DNA from: Bacteroidales bacterium UBA5536
GTDB taxonomy: Bacteria; Bacteroidota; Bacteroidia; Bacteroidales; F082
Reading direction: 5' to 3'
Assembly (NCBI GenBank): GCA_002426795.1
Contig: DINQ01000008.1
Span: forward strand, 248,001 to 312,000
Length of the DNA stretch: 64,000 nt
In this document: positions 17,628 through 25,139 of the stretch, in pieces
How the letters are laid out: each line of letters starts with the position of its first letter
How positions within the stretch are numbered: the stretch's first letter is position 1
Notes under the pieces: generated by a model
What the model was told of the DNA's origin: nothing
Databases searched by the model: none
What the model saw: only the letters and a program-made list of their open reading frames with translations
Made by a program: the position numbers and the translations under genes

Positions 17628-18161
17628 TTACCGTACATCAACGACTTCAATTTCATATATAAGAACTGATCTGGGAGGTATTTTCTGTTGATCGCCCAGC
17701 AATCCAAAAGCAAGGTGCGAAGGTAGAATAATTTTGGCCTTGGCACCTTTTCTGAGCAATAAAATTGCTTCCTCAAGTCCGGCCTCGACACCGCCTTTTC
17801 CTACCTGAAATATTTTATCTCCTTCGGTGGCCGAGCTATACACGATATCACCAGTTAGAAAACGTGTTACAAATTTTAATTTTACGATTTTACCTTTGGC
17901 AATCAATTCGCCATTCCCTTCATTATCAATTTGATATAGGAGTCCTGTTCCTGTTTGTTGCATTGTCAAACCATGTCGTCTGACATAATTCTCAATCTGC
18001 TCTTGTTCTTTTCGTACAAGATATTTGTTGGCTTTCTCTATCGATTCTGCCAACTCGTTAGGGTTACTAGTTGCTTCTTGAGATCCTTTATCACCTGTAT
18101 TACAGGAATTTAAGAGCAAAAGCATGAAAAATGAAAGAAGATATGACTGTATTTTTGTCAA
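17628..18161 (-). CDS. Small FKBP-type peptidyl-prolyl isomerase lipoprotein
   Basis: This 177-aa protein has a lipobox (LLNSC) near residue 20, a charged helix (about 35-65), and one FKBP fold (75-177) with IVKLKFVTRFLTGDIVYSS, GLEEAILLLRKGAKAKIILPSHLAFG and IPPRSVLIYEIEVVDV. The start is TTG at 18161: an in-frame stop lies just upstream, and the next ATG would remove most of the signal peptide. The TTG overlaps the NrnA stop codon (TTGA), which suggests translational coupling. It probably acts as a periplasmic prolyl isomerase together with the two larger FKBP lipoproteins. Some usual active-site aromatics are replaced, so catalytic efficiency is uncertain. It resembles gliding-motility-associated FKBP lipoproteins such as GldI in layout, which is only a suggestion. 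Confidence 0.82.
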   Translation of the reverse strand: MTKIQSYLLSFFMLLLLNSCNTGDKGSQEATSNPNELAESIEKANKYLVRKEQEQIENYVRRHGLTMQQTGTGLLYQIDNEGNGELIAKGKIVKLKFVTRFLTGDIVYSSATEGDKIFQVGKGGVEAGLEEAILLLRKGAKAKIILPSHLAFGLLGDQQKIPPRSVLIYEIEVVDVR

Positions 18162-19195
18162 AGTGCCAATGAATCAAAGTTATTAAGCTGATCAGCATAT
18201 TCGGGTAATATTGCTAGCAGATGCTTAAAAGTGTTATCCAGTGAATCGTTCATATTTCCACCTGCAGCATTTTTATGTCCACCTCCATTAAAATGTTTCC
18301 GTGCCAGTTCGTGTACCGAAAAATCTCCTTTCGACCGGAATGAAAGCCGGATGAGATCCTTTTTTTCTGTGATAAGTACTGACATCCTGATTTTCTCCAT
18401 CGACAAGGGGTAATTAACAACCCCTTCGGTATCTCCTATCTGAAAATTAAAATCGGCTAAATCGCTTCTGGACAAGGTGATAATAGCTGTAGAATAAGCC
18501 TCAAAAACCGTCATCCGGTTGCTGATGCAATGTCCCAACAAACGCAACCTGGACTCACTGAAAGTATCAAATATCTTTTGGTGCACGGCAACAGCATCAA
18601 CCCCACTTCGAATCAGTGAAGCCACGATTTCGAAGGTCTCAGGTCTGTTAATCGAATGACTGAAGCTGCCTGTATCAGTCATAATGCCAACAAACAAACA
18701 AGTCGAAATGTTTTTGGTGAAGATCGTATTTCCTGACACTTCAGCAAGCACTTGATAAAGCAATTCGGCAGTGCTTGATACTGAAATATCCGATATATAA
18801 TCCTCAAAGGCATCGATTTCCGGATCACGGTGATGATCAATCATAAACCTGGCGCCCTGAAACTTGCGTAAATCCTCAGTTAAACTTCCGCTACGACTTA
18901 ACTCATTATAATCTAGACAAAAAAGCAGTTCAGATTCCTCCAATCTACTACGGGCAAGCTTTGCATTCTGATCAAAAATGATAATATTTTCTGCGCCAGG
19001 AAGCCATTGCAAAAATCCAGGAAATTGATTTGGCATCAAAACGCTCACATCATGACCCATATCAGATAAATAATGAGCAAGTGCCAATGATGAGCCTATC
19101 GCATCTCCATCTGGATTGGAGTGTGAAGTAACAACAATCTTCTGCGAATCAGTAAGTTTGTTCTTCAAATATGGAATAAAAGCATTCCCCGGCAT
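18158..19195 (-). CDS. nrnA: Bifunctional oligoribonuclease/PAP phosphatase (NrnA-like DHH phosphoesterase)
   Basis: This 345-aa DHH/DHHA1 protein carries the first metal motif in VTSHSNPDGDAIGSS (residues 22-36), a second metal aspartate near 95, the DHH motif at 120-122 (MIDHHRDPE), and FVGIMTDTGSF. The C-terminal DHHA1 substrate motif GGGHKNAAGG is present. NrnA degrades nano-RNA and dephosphorylates pAp in the cytosol. The full motif set supports an active enzyme. It is the first gene of a four-gene run with the three FKBP lipoproteins and overlaps the first of them by 4 bp. The linkage of nano-RNA turnover with prolyl isomerases probably reflects shared transcription only. Confidence 0.9.
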   Translation of the reverse strand: MPGNAFIPYLKNKLTDSQKIVVTSHSNPDGDAIGSSLALAHYLSDMGHDVSVLMPNQFPGFLQWLPGAENIIIFDQNAKLARSRLEESELLFCLDYNELSRSGSLTEDLRKFQGARFMIDHHRDPEIDAFEDYISDISVSSTAELLYQVLAEVSGNTIFTKNISTCLFVGIMTDTGSFSHSINRPETFEIVASLIRSGVDAVAVHQKIFDTFSESRLRLLGHCISNRMTVFEAYSTAIITLSRSDLADFNFQIGDTEGVVNYPLSMEKIRMSVLITEKKDLIRLSFRSKGDFSVHELARKHFNGGGHKNAAGGNMNDSLDNTFKHLLAILPEYADQLNNFDSLAL

Positions 19196-19221
19196 TGCGC
19201 TAATTACCTATTATTATGAAA

Positions 19222-19229
19222 CAAAATTA
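19222..19229 (-). promoter_or_regulatory. -7 box TAATTTTG upstream of nrnA
   Basis: Reading on the minus strand, this matches TAnnTTTG and lies 26 bp before the ATG at 19195. It is the likely promoter of the nrnA-FKBP operon. Confidence 0.5.
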
Positions 19230-19378
19230 CAGAAATATGCCATTGCCTCCAGGGTTAAAACCTTAAAAAAACAAAACGTCAGTGCAAGTCAACTGTTTGT
19301 TGTTGTTATTTGGGAACATTTAATGTGTAAAATCATGAGAAAAACGTATTGAGAAATTCTGGTTTTAGTGCAAATGTT

Positions 19379-19386
19379 TACTTTTG
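19379..19386 (+). promoter_or_regulatory. -7 box TACTTTTG upstream of ndk
   Basis: This matches TAnnTTTG and sits 17 bp before the ATG at 19404. Its position argues that the in-frame GTG/ATG codons at 19368 and 19374 are upstream of the transcript start and are not used. Confidence 0.55.
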
Positions 19387-19403
19387 CCGAAAATAATCAA
19401 CAA

Positions 19404-19823
19404 ATGAGTGGAAAAATAACATTTACAATGGTAAAACCCGGCGCGGTAGCCGATGGAAACGCAGCAGCAATTTTAGCTAAGATTAGTGAGGGCGGATTTA
19501 AAATTAAAGCACTAAAAATGACCCAACTCAGCACAAAGCAAGCTGAGATGTTTTATGCAGTTCACAGAGAAAGACCTTTCTTCGGCAGCTTGGTTGCATC
19601 TATGACTTCAGGGCCAATTGTAGCAGCTTTGCTTGAAAAAGAAGACGCCGTCAGCGCCTTTAGAGCTTATATCGGAGCAACCAACCCAGCTGATGCTGAG
19701 GTTGGAACGATCCGAAATCTTTATGGCAAATCAATCGAAGCCAATGCAGTACATGGCTCAGACAGCGATGAAAATGCAGCAATTGAATCAGCGTTTTTCT
19801 TTAGCAACTTCGAACGTTTCTAG
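19404..19823 (+). CDS. ndk: Nucleoside diphosphate kinase
   Basis: This 139-aa enzyme transfers the gamma phosphate of ATP to NDPs through a phosphohistidine. Visible signatures are TFTMVKPGAVADG at the start, the HRERPFFGSLV substrate loop, GATNPADAEVGTIR, and the active-site histidine H117 in NAVHGSDS. The start at 19404 gives the usual family length and places the first residues at TFTMVKPG. An upstream GTG would add a non-homologous 12-residue tail that overlaps the promoter. The stop codon overlaps the stop of the convergent XRE gene by 3 bp. A hairpin plus T-run inside that neighbour (19908-19941) may terminate its transcript. Confidence 0.96.
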   Translation: MSGKITFTMVKPGAVADGNAAAILAKISEGGFKIKALKMTQLSTKQAEMFYAVHRERPFFGSLVASMTSGPIVAALLEKEDAVSAFRAYIGATNPADAEVGTIRNLYGKSIEANAVHGSDSDENAAIESAFFFSNFERF

Positions 19824-20332
19824 TGATTTCGGGCTTTTAACACTTTAAAAGTATCATCTGAGTAAATGATAATTAGTTGTTTATACTCAGACTGAACTAT
19901 ACGATCGGAGGCCTCTTCTATAAAAGGGGCCTCTTTTTTTTGTTTCTGCTCTGAAAAGTCGTTGTTTTCTTTGTTTTTTAGATCAGGTTGAACAGCTTGA
20001 TCTGGATTCTCTTTCAAATTGTATGGTGCCTGATTTTCGGAACCTTTTTCTTTTGTAATAGAATTTTCTGGATCTTCATCTACGAATAAGTCCATTTCAC
20101 GTGGCTTTTTGCTTTCGAAGGAGCTACCAGTCATTGGTCCCTTCCCAAATATCAACCAGTCAAGATTAAACTCTGGAAAGGTTTCTTTGAGCTTCATGAT
20201 AAAATCAAGACTCGGCTTGTTTCTTCCTGAAATGATATGAGAGATACCTGATCGTTGCACATTGAGTAAATCAGCCAATTGGGTAGCCGTTAAATTTTTC
20301 GATCGCATAATATGCTCAATCCGGTCTTTCAT
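19820..20332 (-). CDS. XRE-family helix-turn-helix regulator with charged C-terminal tail
   Basis: This 170-aa protein has an HTH_3/Cro-CI DNA-binding domain at about residues 4-62 (LTATQLADLLNVQRSGISHIISG). The following segment NLDWLIFGKGPM is common in Bacteroidota XRE proteins. Residues ~75-145 are low-complexity and rich in E, K, N, Q and P, with no recognisable sensory domain. The C-terminus (about 146-170) returns to ordered, hydrophobic sequence. It presumably binds DNA as a dimer. The upstream 558-bp gap contains several TGTTACA motifs, one of which overlaps its own -7 box, so autoregulation is a reasonable inference. The gene converges on ndk with overlapping stop codons. Confidence 0.85.
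   Translation of the reverse strand: MKDRIEHIMRSKNLTATQLADLLNVQRSGISHIISGRNKPSLDFIMKLKETFPEFNLDWLIFGKGPMTGSSFESKKPREMDLFVDEDPENSITKEKGSENQAPYNLKENPDQAVQPDLKNKENNDFSEQKQKKEAPFIEEASDRIVQSEYKQLIIIYSDDTFKVLKARNH
19908..19941 (+). terminator. Intrinsic-terminator-like hairpin inside the XRE gene, oriented for ndk
   Basis: The arms GAGGCC (19908-19913) and GGCCTC (19928-19933) surround a 14-nt loop that can pair partly. Eight T bases follow on the + strand. It lies 85 bp after the ndk stop, within the 3' coding part of the convergent regulator gene. Confidence 0.55.
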
Positions 20333-20396
20333 TCTTCAGGATTTATTTTGTTAAAAATGGGTGACAAATGTTACAGAACTCCAAAACTTCACGTTA

Positions 20397-20404
20397 CAAA
20401 TATA
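20397..20404 (-). promoter_or_regulatory. -7 box TATATTTG upstream of the XRE gene
   Basis: On the minus strand this matches TAnnTTTG, 64 bp before the ATG at 20332. A near-copy of the TGTTACA motif (CGTTACA, 20392-20398) overlaps it by two bases, as an autorepression operator might. Confidence 0.4.
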
Positions 20405-20865
20405 AACAATTATAGTTTACTCATGTAAATTAAATTGAGGTTATCTATGTAACATGATTTTAAATTCACATTTAGTTGAATGAAAGATTTATGTAAATTT
20501 TATATATTACTGATATACAGTATTATAAATAAATATGTTTTTTGAATTGTTACGAATATTGATATAAAGCAGATAATTAAACTTTATATTAAAATAACAT
20601 ACGTTATAATACTGATTATATGATATATATGTATAATCATTACTTAATATTCATTAATGTTACATTTGTAGCTGTATGTAATTCTAATTCGATGATGTTA
20701 CATCGCTAACTTATTAATCTACTTGCTTGTTTATCAGGATTATAAACACTAGAAGTTTACTGCTGTACTCATTTTATTTTACTATTACAATTGTAACAAT
20801 AGCCATTTCATCCTGCTATATAGAAGTTTTTTTTTCGCTTTTATAGTGTATTAACCAAGCTTGAT

Positions 20866-20873
20866 TATCTTTG
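20866..20873 (+). promoter_or_regulatory. -7 box TATCTTTG upstream of the TPR histidine kinase
   Basis: This matches TAnnTTTG and is placed 17 bp before the ATG at 20891. It is the likely promoter of the kinase/regulator operon. Confidence 0.55.
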
Positions 20874-20890
20874 AATCATAAAGAGCAACC

Positions 20891-22735
20891 ATGATATCTC
20901 ACTTTCATAATCTGTATAAATGCTTTCTGTTTTGCTTGTGGATGCTGATGCTGCCTCTCCCACTCCTATCACAACAGGCTGATTCTATTCCAGACTGGAC
21001 AAAGGAACCCTTGACTGATAGCGCAGGAACAAATCGTTTACTGGACTATTCTTTATCCATGTATCGGGTTGATCCGGATATTGCATGGGAGAGCACAACA
21101 AAATCCCTTCAATTTGCCTTACAAATCAACAACCCGTTTTTATTATCGCGTGCATACAGCATCAAAGGACTCATCCTAAAAAACAAAGGCGAATATGCCG
21201 AAGCTTTGGCAAATCACCTGAAATCGAAAGTGATCAATGATAGTTTGGGGCAAAAAAACGCGCTTGCCTCAAATTACAACGATATCGGCATTGTTTACAA
21301 ACTGATGCAAGAATATGATAAAGCGCTCGAGAGCTACAAACAAGCCAACGCACTCACGCTTGAGCTTGGATTAAAAAAAGGGGTTGTGATGACCCTGAAC
21401 AACATCGGAACCATTTACGAAGCAAAGGGCGATAATGAAAGCGCCATCACCTATTATAACCGCGCACTGGAAAAGTCGATAGAGTACGAAATAGAAAACG
21501 GGCAAGCCATTGCGCTTAACAATCTCGGGGAAACCTACGCGTCAATGGGTGACAGTAAAAAAGCCAAAGACTATTTCATCAAAACACTGCGCATTGATCA
21601 GCGAACAAATGACAAAATTGGCTCAATCTATTCAATGCTGAATATTGCCGGTACTTTGATTGGCGAACATAAATATGACAGTGCTGCTTTGATGTACCAT
21701 AATAGTGAAGCAACTGCGCTTGAGATGGGCGCCAAACAATTACTCATTCATGCCTATCAGGGAATGACCAAGCTTTACGAAGATAAAGGTGATTTTAAAA
21801 ATGCCCTTCATTACCAAAGTCTCTCCATTGTTTATCAGGATTCGCTTTATAATGAAACACGTGCAAAACAACTTGCTGAGGTTGAAGCCAAATATGAAAC
21901 GCTGAAGAAAGATAAGGAAATTGAATCGCTTAGACAGGAGCAATTCATAAGGGATTTAAAAATTGAACAGCATAAGGCCGAACGTATTGCCTGGTTCAGT
22001 CTCTTTTTTCTCGGAATACTCATCCTTTTTTACCTATATAAACGATTTAGAATCAGGCAGAGAGAACTTTTTAACAAGCAACTCCTTGCTCAAAAAGAGG
22101 CCCACTTGCGCGCTGTGGTTGAGGCACAGGAAAACGAACGGAAAAGAATTGCAAAAGATTTGCACGATGGCGTTGGCCAAACCCTTTCAGGAATCAGACT
22201 TGCCATGCAAAATCTCAGTTTACAGATTAAATCGCATTCAAAGGAATATGGCGACAAGGTTAGCGAGCTAACAAACATTATTGATGGAGCCTGCACTGAA
22301 GTTCGATCGATTTCTCACCAGATGATGCCAAGGGTTCTTCAGGAAGAAGGTTTAATTCCGGCTTTGGCCGACATGCTCGAAAAAGCTTTCAGGTTTTCAT
22401 CCATCAAATACAACTTTGAACACTTTGGAATTGAGGACAGGTTTAATGAAAGCATAGAAATCGGATTGTATCGTATTGCACAAGAGTTGGTTAACAACAT
22501 CATCAAACATTCTGGAGCAAGTGAGGTCACAGTGCAGATTTTTAGGGCTAACAAAACGCTGGTGTTGTTGATCGAAGACAACGGAAGCGGGTTCGAATAT
22601 AATAAACTCAAAAGTAAGGGTATTGGGTTGATGAATATTTCGAGCCGCGTTGAAACAATTCATGGAGAATTTAATCTGGAACCTAGTCCGCACAGTGGTA
22701 CACTTGCAACCATCAGAATACCAATTACAAAATAA
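20891..22735 (+). CDS. TPR-containing sensor histidine kinase (NarX/HisKA_3 type)
   Basis: This 614-aa protein has a signal peptide (about 1-28) and a periplasmic TPR array (about 80-325; recognisable units around EYAEALANHL, EYDKALESYK, DNESAITYYN, DSKKAKDYF and DFKNALHYQ). A coiled coil, a membrane helix (366-384) and a HisKA_3 domain with phospho-accepting H425 in KDLHDGVGQT follow. The HATPase domain contains ELVNNIIKHSGAS and IEDNGSGF. The architecture is common in Bacteroidota, where the TPRs are thought to sense protein or cell-envelope signals. The kinase is complete. It overlaps the response-regulator gene by one base (TAATG), so the pair forms a co-translated two-component system. 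Confidence 0.92.
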   Translation: MISHFHNLYKCFLFCLWMLMLPLPLLSQQADSIPDWTKEPLTDSAGTNRLLDYSLSMYRVDPDIAWESTTKSLQFALQINNPFLLSRAYSIKGLILKNKGEYAEALANHLKSKVINDSLGQKNALASNYNDIGIVYKLMQEYDKALESYKQANALTLELGLKKGVVMTLNNIGTIYEAKGDNESAITYYNRALEKSIEYEIENGQAIALNNLGETYASMGDSKKAKDYFIKTLRIDQRTNDKIGSIYSMLNIAGTLIGEHKYDSAALMYHNSEATALEMGAKQLLIHAYQGMTKLYEDKGDFKNALHYQSLSIVYQDSLYNETRAKQLAEVEAKYETLKKDKEIESLRQEQFIRDLKIEQHKAERIAWFSLFFLGILILFYLYKRFRIRQRELFNKQLLAQKEAHLRAVVEAQENERKRIAKDLHDGVGQTLSGIRLAMQNLSLQIKSHSKEYGDKVSELTNIIDGACTEVRSISHQMMPRVLQEEGLIPALADMLEKAFRFSSIKYNFEHFGIEDRFNESIEIGLYRIAQELVNNIIKHSGASEVTVQIFRANKTLVLLIEDNGSGFEYNKLKSKGIGLMNISSRVETIHGEFNLEPSPHSGTLATIRIPITK

Positions 22736-23379
22736 TGATCAAGATTATCATTACAGATGACCACCAAATGGTCGCAGAAGGATTAAAAAACCTGATCGAA
22801 AGCAGCGGTGAAGCAAAAGTAGTAAGCATAGCCGGCAACGGACAGGAATTATTGAAAACACTTGAAATAGTTAGACCTGATGTGGTGTTGATGGATATTG
22901 ACATGCCTGTGATGAACGGGATTGACGCTATGATGCACATCCAAAAAAAGTATCCTGATCAAAAGGTGATCATCCTCAGCATGCACGAAGAAAGTTCAAT
23001 GGTTAAAAAACTTACCAACCTGGGAGCCAAAGGATTTCTGTTTAAAAACTCAGATGCTGATGAGCTGTTAATCGCCATCAAACGCGTGATGAAAGGTGGC
23101 ACTTATTTCACCTCAAACATTTCATTAAACCTGATAAACAATAAGTTAGGTATAGAAACTGAATTTGGGATGGACGACAAAAAAAGTCTGTTGACAGAAA
23201 GGGAAATTGAAATCCTCAAACTGATTGCCGAAGGCTTGTCAAACAAAGAAATTGGAGATCAACTATTTATCAGTCATCGAACCGTCGATACGCACCGCAC
23301 CAACCTGATGAAAAAACTGGATGTAAACAATATTGCCGGTTTGATCCGTTATGCGATTAAACAGGGATTCGTGCGGTAA
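22735..23379 (+). CDS. LuxR/NarL-family response regulator
   Basis: This 214-aa protein has a receiver domain with the acidic pocket ITDDH (residues 6-10), phospho-acceptor D54 in VLMDIDMP, and a lysine in FLFKNSD. The C-terminal LuxR-type HTH (about 148-212) is LLTEREIEILKLIAEG followed by SNKEIGDQLFISHRTVDTH. It is the cognate partner of the HisKA_3 kinase whose stop overlaps its ATG. Phosphorylation should promote dimerisation and promoter binding. The target genes are not evident; the AT-rich region upstream of its operon or the adjacent secreted peptidases are possible but unsupported. No binding site was recognised. Confidence 0.94.
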   Translation: MIKIIITDDHQMVAEGLKNLIESSGEAKVVSIAGNGQELLKTLEIVRPDVVLMDIDMPVMNGIDAMMHIQKKYPDQKVIILSMHEESSMVKKLTNLGAKGFLFKNSDADELLIAIKRVMKGGTYFTSNISLNLINNKLGIETEFGMDDKKSLLTEREIEILKLIAEGLSNKEIGDQLFISHRTVDTHRTNLMKKLDVNNIAGLIRYAIKQGFVR

Positions 23380-23422
23380 AATAAATAGCAGTGAAGTCTG
23401 TTTGTAGACCTCTAGATTAAAA

Positions 23423-25096
23423 TTATTGTTTAATAATTTTAAGGCTTTGCTGTTGCGATCCGTTTACCAGATTTAATAAGTAAAAGCCACTTTTCAGCTG
23501 CTCAAGTTGCTGTTCCAAAATCTTTAAGCTTGCGTCCTGAACTTCCAGTCTAAAAACAATCCTTCCTGTCACATCATACACGGATGCTGAAAAAGACTGA
23601 TAGTCTTGTATCATTTTCAATTGCAGATTATTAGAAAATGGATTCGGTGAAAGTCTGATAAACGCCTGGTGATCTAACATCTCATCCTGCTGAATTGTTG
23701 TAAGGACGGAAGCCGCCACCACAAAATCAGGAATACCATGTCCGTAATAAGCGTCAGGATTCACTGCATAATTTCCGCTTTGCATCAAGGCTGCTTTGAT
23801 TTGTAGATTTGTGAATGTTGGATTGGCTTGCCACAAACAGGCCGACATGCCAGCCATTACTGGCGATGAAAATGAAGTGCCATTCCCTGTGCTAAAGTTG
23901 CTCGAACCTGTTGCAATGGCCGTATTTTGACCCATTGCCATCACATCCGGCTTCAATCTTCCATCGTATGTTGGCCCAATTGAACTAAAGGATGCTCTGT
24001 TGCCAGAGCCATCAACTGCACCAATCGTAAACACGTCAAAACCATCGGCTGGCGCACCAATGTATGGGAAAGATGAACTTGAACCAGAATTGCCGGCACT
24101 GTTAACAACCAAAATACCTTTGTCAGAAGCAATATCAGCTCCAATCGTCGCGATATTTGTTTCCCCATCCATATCTGCATATGAGTGGTCCCATTGCGGC
24201 ATATCAAAATCGATGTAGCCAAGGGAAGAATTTATCACATCCGCACCCACACTGTCAGCAAATTCGGCTGCTGAAACCCAATTGTACTCTTCTAAAATAT
24301 TCTCTGTCACCACATATTCCGAACGCAAAAGCCAATAACTTGCTTTGGGTGCTGTGCCTATCATTTGTCCCGGAACGTTTGCCCCCATGGTGCTCAGTAC
24401 CGAAGTACCATGAGAACTTTCGTTAAACACGCTCCCACCAGGATGTACAAAATCTTTGGTGCCTAAAATTTGGTTGTTGGCCCACAAACTATCAAATGCA
24501 GGATGTGTTTCAGCATTGTTAAATCCACCATCAAGAATAGCTATCACCATCCCCTGCCCTCTGAATCCCTGGTCGTGCAATGGAATTCCATTGATTTGGT
24601 TTATTTGCGTATAGGCATTCCCATAATTGAAAAAAGAACTGCTTTTTTCTCCTAAGACTGGCGAAAGTTGTTCAGAATGAATGGTCTCGTTGGCAAAAAA
24701 ATCTTTTTGCTTGATCTCGTTTTCAATGACATTATCTACGAGCTTCCTGTACGTCAGAACATATGGCAGTTGTGCAATTGCCTCCAAAACGGAACTATTC
24801 GTTGTTTCAATGCTGACTCCATTCAGCCATTTGGAAGTATTTAAAATGGTAGCTCCGGCATCCTGAACCCCGGCAACATAATTTGGATTGACCGGTAAAT
24901 CTGCATCATTTATAGCAATTCCCTGTTTTATACGGCGATCAATTGCACGTTGAGTCAGGAAAGCTTCGGGCTCATCAATAGAATAAGGTGTTCCAGTTTT
25001 GTCGGCAAACTGAACCCAGTATTTGTCAGGGGCAACCTGACCAAAAGTGATAAATGGAATGAGTAAATAGAGAAAAATCTGAACGGTATGTTTCAT
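23423..25096 (-). CDS. Secreted S8 subtilisin-like serine peptidase with T9SS sorting domain
   Basis: This 557-aa protein has a signal peptide (1-19), an N-terminal prodomain-like region (about 20-150), and a subtilase domain with catalytic D189 (AILDGGFN), H229 (ESSHGTSV), oxyanion N336 (NSAGNSG) and S408 (NGTSFSSP). A type A Por sorting domain follows from about residue 480 (IRLSPNPFSNNLQL) to the end. It should be exported by the type IX system and act as a surface or secreted protease. The full triad is present. It is transcribed alone, with its own -7 box, next to another exported peptidase on the same strand. Its substrate is unknown. Confidence 0.93.
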   Translation of the reverse strand: MKHTVQIFLYLLIPFITFGQVAPDKYWVQFADKTGTPYSIDEPEAFLTQRAIDRRIKQGIAINDADLPVNPNYVAGVQDAGATILNTSKWLNGVSIETTNSSVLEAIAQLPYVLTYRKLVDNVIENEIKQKDFFANETIHSEQLSPVLGEKSSSFFNYGNAYTQINQINGIPLHDQGFRGQGMVIAILDGGFNNAETHPAFDSLWANNQILGTKDFVHPGGSVFNESSHGTSVLSTMGANVPGQMIGTAPKASYWLLRSEYVVTENILEEYNWVSAAEFADSVGADVINSSLGYIDFDMPQWDHSYADMDGETNIATIGADIASDKGILVVNSAGNSGSSSSFPYIGAPADGFDVFTIGAVDGSGNRASFSSIGPTYDGRLKPDVMAMGQNTAIATGSSNFSTGNGTSFSSPVMAGMSACLWQANPTFTNLQIKAALMQSGNYAVNPDAYYGHGIPDFVVAASVLTTIQQDEMLDHQAFIRLSPNPFSNNLQLKMIQDYQSFSASVYDVTGRIVFRLEVQDASLKILEQQLEQLKSGFYLLNLVNGSQQQSLKIIKQ

Positions 25097-25121
25097 GCTT
25101 TTTTAAACTTAACAATTTCGA

Positions 25122-25129
25122 CAAAGATA
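25122..25129 (-). promoter_or_regulatory. -7 box TATCTTTG upstream of the subtilase gene
   Basis: On the minus strand this matches TAnnTTTG, 25 bp before the ATG at 25096. Confidence 0.5.
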
Positions 25130-25139
25130 TGTTTTTACG

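Larger units (their letters stand above)
20333..20890. promoter_or_regulatory. AT-rich divergent regulatory region with repeated TGTTACA motifs
   Basis: This 558-bp gap lies between the divergent XRE gene and the TPR sensor kinase and contains no credible coding frame. It is strongly AT-rich. Five exact copies of TGTTACA or its complement TGTAACA occur (20369, 20448, 20658, 20696 and 20792), plus one-mismatch copies at 20392 and 20548. Two sit in palindromes: GATGTTACATC (20694-20704) and TTACAATTGTAA (20785-20796). Each gene has a TAnnTTTG-type box near its start (20397-20404 on the minus strand, 20866-20873 on the plus). Binding by the adjacent XRE protein is inferred from position only. 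Confidence 0.6.

Noticed and set aside
20658..20667. A second promoter-like octamer TACATTTG in the AT-rich region
   Set aside because: It lies over 220 bp from the kinase start and overlaps one of the repeated TGTTACA motifs, so it is probably a coincidence of composition.
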